Positions 1-4,960 of a stretch of DNA of 7,523 bases are shown piece by piece (position 1 is the stretch's first letter; each line of letters begins with the position of its first letter). The stretch covers positions 1 through 7,523 of the forward strand of contig JAKORR010000955.1 in NCBI GenBank assembly GCA_029777735.1, read 5' to 3'. The DNA is from Armatimonadota bacterium. GTDB lineage: Bacteria; Armatimonadota; Zipacnadia; Zipacnadales; FEN-943. A program made the translations under genes and the position numbers. The notes beneath the pieces were generated by a model. It ran no database searches, was not told where the DNA came from, and was given only the letters and a program-made list of their open reading frames with translations.

Positions 1-439
1 CCGTCTGTGCCACTTCCTCCTGGGTCATCCCGAACTCTTCCACCAAGCGCCGATAGCCACGAGCTGCTTCGATGGGGTCCAGGTCCTCGCGCTGAAGGTT
101 CTCAACCAGCGCGAGCGCCAGTGTCTGTGAGTCGTCCAGTTCCCTCACGATGCACGGGACTGTGCGAAGGCCCGCGGCCTGCGCCGCACGCCAGCGGCGT
201 TCTCCCGCGATGATCTGGAACCTGCGCGGCTCAATTTCCCTCGCCAGAAGGGGTTGCAGCACACCGTGAGCCTTTATGCTAGCGGCCAGCTCCTCAACCT
301 GCTCGGCGTCTATCGCTCCCCTGGGTTGGTAGGGATTAGGTTCCAGCGCCTCAATCGGTATCTCCATTGCTCCTGTCTGGATTTCCGCTGTCCCCGAGAT
401 TAGTTCCGACAATCCCCGTCCCAGTCCTCGCCGCTTCAT
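1..439 (-). CDS. parB: ParB chromosome-partitioning protein, N-terminal 146 residues (3' end beyond window)
   Basis: ParB is a CTP-dependent DNA clamp that loads at parS, spreads along DNA and stimulates the ParA ATPase to segregate the origin. The translation starts MKRRGLGRGLSELI, the typical basic ParB N-terminus. It continues with EPNPYQPR (33-40), the CTP-binding motif GERRWRA (79-85) and ENLQREDLDPIEAA (113-126), and ends at the start of the helix-turn-helix (MTQEEVAQ). About half of a usual 280-300 residue protein is present. The start at 439 is set by the conserved N-terminus and by an AGGGAGGT ribosome binding site (455-448) eight bases upstream, which lies inside parA. The gene overlaps the 3' end of parA by 89 nt in another frame. 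Its cognate site parS lies at 1949-1964. The identification is near certain; the C-terminal dimerisation domain is not visible. Confidence 0.97.
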   Translation of the reverse strand, partial: MKRRGLGRGLSELISGTAEIQTGAMEIPIEALEPNPYQPRGAIDAEQVEELAASIKAHGVLQPLLAREIEPRRFQIIAGERRWRAAQAAGLRTVPCIVRELDDSQTLALALVENLQREDLDPIEAARGYRRLVEEFGMTQEEVAQT

Positions 440-1211
440 CAACTAGCACCTCCCTGTATAGCTGCACGTAAGCCTGTGCGCCTGCACAGGAGGGATCGTA
501 CAAAATTATAGGCATTCCGTAGCTCGGCGCTTCGGCCAGACGAACGTTTCGCGGTATGATAGTCTCGAACACCCGTCCGGGAAAGGTGCGCCGTACTTCT
601 TCCAATACATCACTTGCCAAGCGTGTCCGAGCATCGTACATCGTCAGCACTGCCCCCGCAATTTTCAGGTCCGGGTTAATCTGCTGCCTCACCAAGCTGA
701 CAACATCCAGAAGTTGAGAGAGGCCCTCCAGAGCATAGTATTCGCATTGTATAGGGATGATGACCTCTTGCGCAGCACTCAGGGAATTGACAGTTAAGAT
801 ACCCAGGGAGGGGCCCGTGTCGATAATGATGAGGTCGTAGTCACTGTCCACAGATAGGAGCGCCCGCCGGAGACGCATTTCCCTGGCTATGGCGTTGGCA
901 AGGCTCAGGTCCGCACCTGCCAGGTCTATGGTGGCCGGAGCGACGTCAAGATTTTCCACCGCGGTTCCCACGATAATGTCCCTCAGCCCCACGGCATCCT
1001 GTCCACTCTCCGAGGAGGTTAAGACGTCATACATACAGGCCTCAAGCTGAGCTCGCTCGACACCTAGGCCGCTTGTCGCATTCCCCTGGGCGTCCAGGTC
1101 CACAAGGAGGGTGCGCACGCCATCGGAACCCGCACAAGCGGCCAAGTTGACCGCCGTTGTGGTCTTGCCTACGCCCCCTTTCTGGTTGACAACTGCAAAT
1201 CTCCTAGCCAT
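351..1211 (-). CDS. parA: ParA/Soj chromosome-partitioning ATPase
   Basis: ParA is a nucleoid-binding ATPase that works with ParB-parS to move replicated origins apart; Soj-type relatives also act on DnaA. The 286-residue product carries the deviant Walker A motif KGGVGKTTT (11-19), the A' motif DLDAQGN (38-44), the Walker B stretch LIIIDTGPSLG (127-137) and the ParA signature VRLAEAPSYGMPI (223-235). Most family members read D-x-P-P-S-L-G at Walker B; here the first proline is glycine (residue 133). The start is supported by GGGAGG (1225-1220) eight bases upstream. The last ~30 residues (from about 257) are a polar tail not needed for the fold, and their DNA overlaps the start of parB. The gene follows rsmG by 76 nt on the same strand and is probably cotranscribed with it and with parB. 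Confidence 0.98.
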   Translation of the reverse strand: MARRFAVVNQKGGVGKTTTAVNLAACAGSDGVRTLLVDLDAQGNATSGLGVERAQLEACMYDVLTSSESGQDAVGLRDIIVGTAVENLDVAPATIDLAGADLSLANAIAREMRLRRALLSVDSDYDLIIIDTGPSLGILTVNSLSAAQEVIIPIQCEYYALEGLSQLLDVVSLVRQQINPDLKIAGAVLTMYDARTRLASDVLEEVRRTFPGRVFETIIPRNVRLAEAPSYGMPIILYDPSCAGAQAYVQLYREVLVDEAARTGTGIVGTNLGDSGNPDRSNGDTD

Positions 1212-1253
1212 TCCACTTTCCTCCCGTCAGGGGATCCATCCAACCCTTGCACA

Positions 1254-1274
1254 TATTCCACAAGCTTTTCCACA
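1254..1274 (+). promoter_or_regulatory. DnaA-box-like pair between rsmG and parA
   Basis: The 76-nt gap between rsmG and parA contains TATTCCACA (1254-1262, one mismatch to TTWTNCACA) and TTTTCCACA (1266-1274, full match to that degenerate consensus), 12 bp apart in the same orientation. They could be outlying DnaA binding sites of the origin or sites that tie parAB expression to DnaA. The match is to a short motif, so binding is inference. Confidence 0.5.
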
Positions 1275-1287
1275 ATCGCTCGGGGAA

Positions 1288-1965
1288 TCAGTCCTCTCGA
1301 TTACGCGTAAAGGCCCTTACAGAGAGTCCCAGGGCAGGCAAGAGGCGGTTTCCGACTGGCCGCCACAGGCTTGTGCTGGGCGCTGGCGCCTCCGGTGAAG
1401 TCCATATCACTGCCAGACCTCTGGGTAGGGTGACTCGTTGGGCTAGTTGAAGGTCTGCTGCCAGAGATCCAACCGCGCGGAACAGCGCGGCGTGACCGGG
1501 CTGAAGATCGGGAGGAGGATGACTTGCGTCGCCCGTTACCGCGGCGACGTTGGAGAGCCTGAGACGTAACGCTAATATCTCAGCGAAGGTAGTAGCCCGT
1601 GAGCGCCGATCAAGAAGCGTGATGTGCCAACGGGGCGCCAGGACTGCGAGCGTCAGGCCAAGGGCACCGCTCCCGCTCCCTACTTCCACGACACGTAAGG
1701 ACTGGACAGGGGAGAGCCAGGAGAGGAGCACCAGACTGGGAGCCATGAGGCGTGAGAGCACTGTTTCGGGGGTACTGTAGCCGGTGAGGCCCAGCGTATG
1801 CCCGCTAGTTGATAGCTCAGTAGCCAGCGCCGCAAGCCGCTCACAGACATCCCAGGAGTTGAGGCGACCGGTGGGCATGACAGCCCCCAGTGCCTCGTGC
1901 ACCAGCGGAAGCACGGAGGCCGGGTCGAGGTGCGTCTCACCAGCCTTGTGTTTCACGTGAAACAT
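1288..1965 (-). CDS. rsmG: RsmG (GidB), 16S rRNA guanine-N7 methyltransferase
   Basis: RsmG uses S-adenosylmethionine to methylate a guanine (G527 in E. coli numbering) of 16S rRNA in the cytoplasm. The sequence shows the SAM-binding motif VVEVGSGSGALGLTLA followed by the acidic LLDRRSRATTF strand, then FRAVGSLAADL in place of the family's TARAVAPL. The N-terminal GLTGYSTPETVLSRLMAPSL corresponds to the usual NLT...H..DS region but lacks the histidine and aspartate, so this is a divergent member. I start at ATG 1965 (MFHVKH, 225 residues) because parS supplies these codons and RsmG proteins beginning this way are familiar to me. An in-frame GTG at 1995 would add ten residues (235). Neither start has a textbook ribosome binding site: ATG 1965 has only a G-run abutting it, and GTG 1995 has GGGAGGG about 15 nt upstream. 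It is first in the rsmG-parA-parB set, the classic order next to bacterial origins. Confidence 0.9.
   Translation of the reverse strand: MFHVKHKAGETHLDPASVLPLVHEALGAVMPTGRLNSWDVCERLAALATELSTSGHTLGLTGYSTPETVLSRLMAPSLVLLSWLSPVQSLRVVEVGSGSGALGLTLAVLAPRWHITLLDRRSRATTFAEILALRLRLSNVAAVTGDASHPPPDLQPGHAALFRAVGSLAADLQLAQRVTLPRGLAVIWTSPEAPAPSTSLWRPVGNRLLPALGLSVRAFTRNRED
1949..1964. promoter_or_regulatory. parS: parS centromere site
   Basis: The sequence TGTTTCACGTGAAACA is a perfect 16-bp palindrome and matches the bacterial parS consensus bound by ParB. It lies inside rsmG, encoding residues FHVKH just after ATG 1965, about 1.5 kb from the parB start and less than 700 bp from the main DnaA box cluster. 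It is the only exact copy I find in the window. ParB would load here and spread over the origin region, possibly affecting rsmG-parA-parB transcription. Confidence 0.96.
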
Positions 1966-2019
1966 TCCCCCCACTGCGGGATGAGGTAGCCCCACGGGAG
2001 TTACTTCACAGCCCTCCCC

Positions 2020-2028
2020 TTATGCACA
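2020..2028 (+). promoter_or_regulatory. DnaA box at the rsmG promoter
   Basis: TTATGCACA matches the TTATNCACA DnaA box with no mismatch. It sits directly downstream of the predicted rsmG -10 element and marks the left edge of the origin intergenic region. Confidence 0.6.
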
Positions 2029-2036
2029 TGGCCCTT

Positions 2037-2066
2037 AGCCTACTCCGATGGATTTTACTTTGTCAA
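2037..2066 (-). promoter_or_regulatory. Promoter for rsmG-parA-parB
   Basis: On the minus strand a perfect -35 TTGACA (2066-2061) is followed by an 18-nt spacer and TAGGCT (2042-2037). The latter fits the relaxed TANNNT -10 pattern seen in many high-GC bacteria. Transcription would start near 2030, upstream of either rsmG start codon. The DnaA box at 2020-2028 would lie at the first transcribed bases, a position where bound DnaA could repress. The spacer is AT-rich (aagtaaaatcc), which helps the assignment. The -10 element is the weak part. Confidence 0.6.
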
Positions 2067-2271
2067 GCCTAACATCCGAGTCTAAGCCCCCGTGCTCCCA
2101 GCTCCACCTCGGAAATCACGGGGCGACTCTATACCCCGCCCTGCCCAGACCCGCCTACATCCGCACCCTTAGCATAACCCCTTATCAACCTGCCCCCTAC
2201 CAAAAGCGCTGCCCCTCCGCGTGGTTTTCCTGAAGGCAGCGATTGGTCAGCACAAGTGAAGCGCCCAGGAT

Positions 2272-2289
2272 TATCGAAGAACTATCGAA
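2272..2289 (+). repeat. Paired TATCGAA direct repeats
   Basis: TATCGAA occurs at 2272-2278 and 2283-2289, offset by 11 bp (about one helical turn), in the most AT-rich patch of the left half of the intergenic region. It could be a protein-binding pair or part of a second opening site. No known motif is recognised. Confidence 0.35.
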
Positions 2290-2470
2290 TGTTTGTTTGC
2301 TATGACAAGTACAAGATGCCACTCCTAAGCTTGATCGGTCCTTCCACTCGGACAGAACGTCACTCTTATCACCCAAAGGCCGTTCCCAGCCCTTAGCCTC
2401 TCATGAGATCGAGCCGCCAGAGGAACGCCTATTTCTGTTCCCGGTGCCCGCAGCTAAGAGGCTTCGAGAG

Positions 2471-2488
2471 CCAAGTAGTCCAAGTAGT
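2471..2488 (+). repeat. Tandem 9-bp repeat CCAAGTAGT
   Basis: Two perfect head-to-tail copies (2471-2479, 2480-2488) lie about 130 bp before the DnaA box cluster. The function is unknown. Confidence 0.4.
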
Positions 2489-2573
2489 CGTTGACGGTTG
2501 GCTTCCGGATGGGCTAAGATCTTCAACCGTTCCTCTTTGCGGGCAGAGGCCTTCAGCAGTAGGGTCAGGTGCT

Positions 2574-2598
2574 ACTTGCAAAACGGATCTGTGCAAGT
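2574..2598. repeat. Inverted repeat with 11-nt spacer
   Basis: ACTTGCA (2574-2580) and TGCAAGT (2592-2598) are perfect 7-bp inverted arms. The arms are 18 bp apart centre to centre, a geometry compatible with a dimeric regulator. It lies 20 bp left of the DnaA box cluster. Confidence 0.45.
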
Positions 2599-2617
2599 CT
2601 GGGCAGAGATAGAGTGC

Positions 2618-2649
2618 ATATCCACAGGGTTTTCCACAGTTGTGGGAAA
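2618..2649. promoter_or_regulatory. DnaA box cluster with inverted pair
   Basis: Three boxes lie within 32 bp. ATATCCACA (2618-2626) differs from TTATCCACA at the first base. TTTTCCACA (2630-2638) fits TTWTNCACA. TGTGGGAAA (2641-2649) is TTTCCCACA on the minus strand, with one mismatch. The last two face each other and form an imperfect palindrome, TTTTCCACAG/TTGTGGGAAA. This is the strongest DnaA-binding candidate in the window and probably the core for DnaA oligomer assembly. Confidence 0.75.
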
Positions 2650-2759
2650 CTGCCTTCGGAAACTGGTTCACAGGCTGGGGAGAGAGGGCTCGCGGAGAGG
2701 GCTTGGCCTTGTGCAAAACCTGAAGGCTGCGCGAAGAAAACTCTTTCGCAACTGCCTTC
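2648..2759 (+). repeat. AACTGCCTTC direct repeats, 102 bp apart
   Basis: The 10-mer AACTGCCTTC occurs at 2648-2657, overlapping the edge of the DnaA box cluster, and again at 2750-2759. The function is unknown; they may be binding sites flanking the box at 2710. Confidence 0.35.
2710..2718 (-). promoter_or_regulatory. DnaA box (minus strand)
   Basis: TGTGCAAAA reads TTTTGCACA on the minus strand, a full match to TTWTNCACA. It lies between the 2618-2649 cluster and the unwinding element. Confidence 0.5.
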
Positions 2760-2780
2760 CCTTGGGGACGTTGTTAGAAG

Positions 2781-2789
2781 TGGGGATAA
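2781..2789 (-). promoter_or_regulatory. Near-consensus DnaA box (minus strand)
   Basis: TGGGGATAA reads TTATCCCCA on the minus strand, one mismatch from TTATCCACA. It is weaker than the cluster boxes but lies in the right place, just before the long inverted repeat at 2802-2852. Confidence 0.4.
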
Positions 2790-2801
2790 GTGACCTGAGT
2801 T

Positions 2802-2852
2802 GTCTTCAGGTTCATCAACAGGCGCAAGGCGCATGAATACTGGCCTGAAGAC
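2802..2852. repeat. Long inverted repeat (possible cruciform) beside the unwinding element
   Basis: GTCTTCAGG (2802-2810) and CCTGAAGAC (2844-2852) are perfect 9-bp inverted arms. A second nested pair, TTCAT (2811-2815) and ATGAA (2833-2837), lies inside them, leaving a six-base bulge on the right arm and a loop containing GGCGCAAGGCGC. There is no T-run after it, so it does not look like a terminator. It ends two bases before a DnaA-like box. Confidence 0.55.
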
Positions 2853-2854
2853 GC

Positions 2855-2890
2855 TTTTCCACGCTTTACACGGCCCTACTACTAGGACTA
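2855..2890 (+). other. Basal-unwinding-system-like array: DnaA box, GC spacer, DnaA-trios
   Basis: TTTTCCACG (2855-2863) is one mismatch from a DnaA box. After CTTTACA come the GC-rich CGGCC (2871-2875) and three perfect CTA repeats (2876-2884), then GGA and another CTA (2888-2890). On the complementary strand the repeats read 3'-GAT-5', the DnaA-trio motif on which DnaA assembles along single-stranded DNA in Bacillus subtilis. An AT-richer stretch (tgattcttatagtatag) follows, as expected for an opening site. The order box, GC-rich spacer, trios matches the described bacterial arrangement; function is inferred. Confidence 0.6.
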
Positions 2891-2894
2891 TGAT
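2865..2894 (+). promoter_or_regulatory. dnaN promoter
   Basis: TTTACA (2865-2870), an 18-nt spacer and TATGAT (2889-2894) each differ by one base from the sigma70 consensus elements. Transcription would begin near 2901, giving a leader of about 90 nt before the dnaN start at 2992. The DnaA box at 2855-2863 abuts the -35 element and the CTA repeats fill the spacer. DnaA bound or oligomerising here would therefore be expected to block polymerase. Confidence 0.6.
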
Positions 2895-2991
2895 TCTTAT
2901 AGTATAGAAGGAGATTCTCTAGAGTCGTGTGGACAGATCCTCAGTCCACGCAACGTGCCAAGTTTCCTACATCAAACGGGAGGGCAGAGGA

Positions 2992-4137
2992 ATGTTGAAG
3001 GTTCAGTTGCCACAGGAAGAGCTGCATCGCTACGTCCAGATAGTCTCCCGGGGCGTGAGCGGGCGCAGCGTGCAGCCCGTGCAGAGCAACATATACCTCG
3101 AGGGCAAGGAGGGGACACTGAGGCTGATAGCCACCGACCTGGAATACATCCACATTGAGGCTGAGGCGCCTGCCCTAGTCGACCAGAGTGGAGAGGTCAC
3201 GGTACCGGCCCGTCTCCTAGGAGAAGTGGCGGGGTCGCTACCTCATTCCCAGGTCACCCTGGAGGCCACAGAGAACAACAGCCTTGTGGTTACCTGCCAG
3301 CGCTCTCACTATGAGATTCGGGGCTTGCCCGCTAGTGACTTCGAGATGCTGCCCGAGGTGGACGGGGCCGTGAAGGCTACGCTGTCGCAGAAGCTTTTTC
3401 ATCAGGTCCTTTCCCAGACCATTTTCGCGGTGTCCAGGGACGAAACACGGCCCATCCTCACGGGCGTTCAGTTCACCTTGGCTCCAGAACGGCTCGACGT
3501 CGTGGCGACTGACCTTTACCGCCTGGCCCGTCGCACCATCAAGCCCGCCGAGGCAGATATTGCGTTGCAGATTGATGCTGAGGGAGAGCACCAGGCGATC
3601 GTCTCGGCCCGCTGCCTGCACGAGATTCAGAGGCTGCTGGACGCCGAGTCGGAAGCGCCAGCGGAGTTGGCGCTTGGGGAGAACCTTGTGCAGTTCACCC
3701 TTGGCAATGTCAAGATGATCTCGCGTCTTATCGAGGGGCGTTTCCCCAGCTACGAGAGGGCTGTGCCTGACAGCTACGACAAGGTAATCCTCGTGCGCGT
3801 CGAGGACCTGGCGATGGCTCTTCGCCGCGCCCTGATTGTGGCCCGTGAGGATGCCAACCGCGTCGTCTTCCGTGTCGCCGGAGATGTGATGACTCTCACA
3901 GCCGAGAGCCCCAACGTCGGCCGGGCGGAGGAGGAGGTCGAGGTTGAGATTGAGGGAAAGGAAATCGAGATAGCCTTCAACGCTCGCTATGTGCTGGACG
4001 TGCTCGAAGCCTTGCAGTCGGAGCGGGTACGCTTTGAGCTTACAGGCGCCTTCAGCGCCGGGGCCGTGCGACCAGAGGGTGACGATAGCTATCTATGCGT
4101 GTTGATGCCAATGCAGATTCTGCCGGGTACGGCCTAG
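2992..4137 (+). CDS. dnaN: DNA polymerase III beta subunit (sliding clamp)
   Basis: DnaN forms a ring-shaped dimer that encircles DNA and tethers DNA polymerase III and repair enzymes. The 381-residue product has the normal family length. Recognisable blocks in order are the N-terminal VSRGVSGRS...QSNIYLEG, LRLIATDLEY, YEIRGLPASDFEMLPEV, TRPILTGVQF, VVATDLYRLA, the RFPSYERAVP segment, FNARYVLDVLEAL and the C-terminal YLCVLMPMQ. The start at ATG 2992 is chosen because MLKVQLPQEEL aligns with the usual DnaN N-terminus and GGGAGG (2978-2983) is eight bases upstream. A GTG at 2929 in frame would add 21 unrelated residues. It is the first gene right of the putative origin. dnaA is not upstream and recF is not downstream, so the common dnaA-dnaN-recF operon is broken up here. 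Expression is probably from the promoter at 2865-2894 and may be DnaA-controlled. Confidence 0.98.
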   Translation: MLKVQLPQEELHRYVQIVSRGVSGRSVQPVQSNIYLEGKEGTLRLIATDLEYIHIEAEAPALVDQSGEVTVPARLLGEVAGSLPHSQVTLEATENNSLVVTCQRSHYEIRGLPASDFEMLPEVDGAVKATLSQKLFHQVLSQTIFAVSRDETRPILTGVQFTLAPERLDVVATDLYRLARRTIKPAEADIALQIDAEGEHQAIVSARCLHEIQRLLDAESEAPAELALGENLVQFTLGNVKMISRLIEGRFPSYERAVPDSYDKVILVRVEDLAMALRRALIVAREDANRVVFRVAGDVMTLTAESPNVGRAEEEVEVEIEGKEIEIAFNARYVLDVLEALQSERVRFELTGAFSAGAVRPEGDDSYLCVLMPMQILPGTA

Positions 4138-4256
4138 CCCATGCTCTAGCGCCGCTCATGGCAAGGTCTCGCAAGTGCGGGGCTGGGACGAGGAGCACGT
4201 CACTCTGACGCAGGGGCGAGAGATAGGTGTCCAGGCAAGAGGCCTTCAGGGGAGAC

Positions 4257-4270
4257 CGAGAATCGAGAAT
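4257..4270 (+). repeat. Tandem 7-bp repeat in the prepilin gene leader
   Basis: CGAGAAT is repeated head to tail (4257-4263, 4264-4270) immediately before the AAGGAGG ribosome binding site at 4271-4277. It may be incidental. Confidence 0.35.
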
Positions 4271-4286
4271 AAGGAGGCGAAGTGTC

Positions 4287-4877
4287 ATGCGGCGCGGCTT
4301 TACCCTCATTGAGTTGCTGGTGGTCATCGCGATTATCGCGATCCTGGCGGCGATTCTGTTCCCCGTCTTCGCCAGGGCTCGCGAGAAGGCACGGCAGGCA
4401 AGCTGTCAGAGCAACCTCAAGCAGTTGGGGCTGGCCTTTCTCATGTACGTGCAGGACTACGACGAGCGCGTGTGCAGCCTGTGCACTAACGGTCTACTGG
4501 GGCAGCAGTGCTATGTGTGGGTGCTCCAGCCGTACGTCAAGAACGACCAAATCTTTTCCTGCCCGACGGATAACTACGATAGGATCGACTGGTCGAGCTA
4601 CAACCTGAGCATTGGCCGGCTCAACGGCCGTAGCTATGGCATGAACAATCGCTTCAACACCCGGCCCAAGATCTCGGTCTTCGAGGCGCCCGCTCAGGTC
4701 CTGGCCCTTGCGGATACCACCGGCACGGACTGGAGCGGCTCGATTGGCTCCCACGGCTGGGGCTGGCGATACCCCTATGCCCGTCATATCGAGGGAGCTA
4801 ACGTCGTCTATCTAGACGGCCACGCTAAGTGGAACCGCGCCGATTGGTTTCCCGGTCACTTGAGCGAGTGGTACTGA
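4287..4877 (+). CDS. Prepilin-like protein with N-methylation signal and H-X9-DG C-terminal motif (DUF1559-type)
   Basis: The 196-residue product begins MRRGFTLIELLVVIAII, a type IV prepilin / type II pseudopilin leader. Cleavage by a prepilin peptidase is expected after Gly4, leaving Phe5 for methylation, with the conserved Glu9 at mature position 5. The hydrophobic helix runs to about residue 28, followed by ARAREKARQASCQSNLKQLG. The C-terminus carries HIEGANVVYLDG (167-178), an exact H-X9-DG motif typical of this expanded family in Planctomycetes, Verrucomicrobia and Armatimonadota. Cysteines at 63, 66, 75 and 92 could form disulfides outside the cell. ATG 4287 is chosen over an upstream in-frame start at 4227 because AAGGAGG lies nine bases before it and the signal then sits at the N-terminus. 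It stands alone, 149 nt after dnaN, with no pilus assembly gene nearby. Its role (pseudopilin, surface fibre or export-linked) is unknown. Confidence 0.92.
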   Translation: MRRGFTLIELLVVIAIIAILAAILFPVFARAREKARQASCQSNLKQLGLAFLMYVQDYDERVCSLCTNGLLGQQCYVWVLQPYVKNDQIFSCPTDNYDRIDWSSYNLSIGRLNGRSYGMNNRFNTRPKISVFEAPAQVLALADTTGTDWSGSIGSHGWGWRYPYARHIEGANVVYLDGHAKWNRADWFPGHLSEWY

Positions 4878-4960
4878 TAGCAGCGCCTGTTAGGTGGTGC
4901 GTCGAGGGCGGCGGGACAGCGCGAGGGCCTGGGTGGGGGACTTGCCCATGCCGTCACGCG

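Larger units (their letters stand above)
1996..2991. other. oriC: Putative chromosomal replication origin (oriC), non-coding region
   Basis: About 1 kb separates divergent rsmG and dnaN and holds no reading frame that I recognise. It contains DnaA boxes at 2020, 2618, 2630, 2641, 2710, 2781 and 2855, with the densest group at 2618-2649. There is a possible unwinding element with trinucleotide repeats at 2876-2890. The flanking genes rsmG-parA-parB and dnaN are typical origin neighbours, and parS lies 31 bp beyond its left edge. By hand count, 2081-2220 has 67 C and 22 G, while 2641-2720 has 31 G and 17 C, so GC skew changes sign inside the region. An AT-richer patch is visible at about 2270-2310. 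The exact borders of the functional origin cannot be read from sequence; the essential part is probably 2570-2910. Confidence 0.85.

Noticed and set aside
2461..2475. Hairpin GGCT..AGCC with TTCGAG as a possible tRNA T-arm
   Set aside because: No acceptor, D or anticodon arms can be placed around it.
2491..2520. TTGACG - 18 nt - TAAGAT as a rightward promoter
   Set aside because: The -10 element has two mismatches, no gene follows within reach, and a better dnaN promoter lies at 2865-2894.
2048..2836. Short open frames on both strands of the intergenic region (61-112 residues)
   Set aside because: None resembles a known protein, they overlap one another and the DnaA boxes, and they are rich in Pro/Ser/Arg as expected of chance frames. 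I looked for rpmH- or rnpA-like peptides and saw none.
2929..2991. Upstream GTG start for dnaN adding 21 residues
   Set aside because: The added residues do not resemble any DnaN N-terminus, and ATG 2992 has a well-spaced ribosome binding site and fits the family start.
4139..4161. CCATG/CATGG inverted repeat after dnaN as a terminator
   Set aside because: Only five base pairs with a 13-nt loop and no T-run.
4227..4286. Earlier in-frame start for the prepilin-like gene
   Set aside because: It would bury the prepilin signal 20 residues inside, and AAGGAGG is positioned for ATG 4287.
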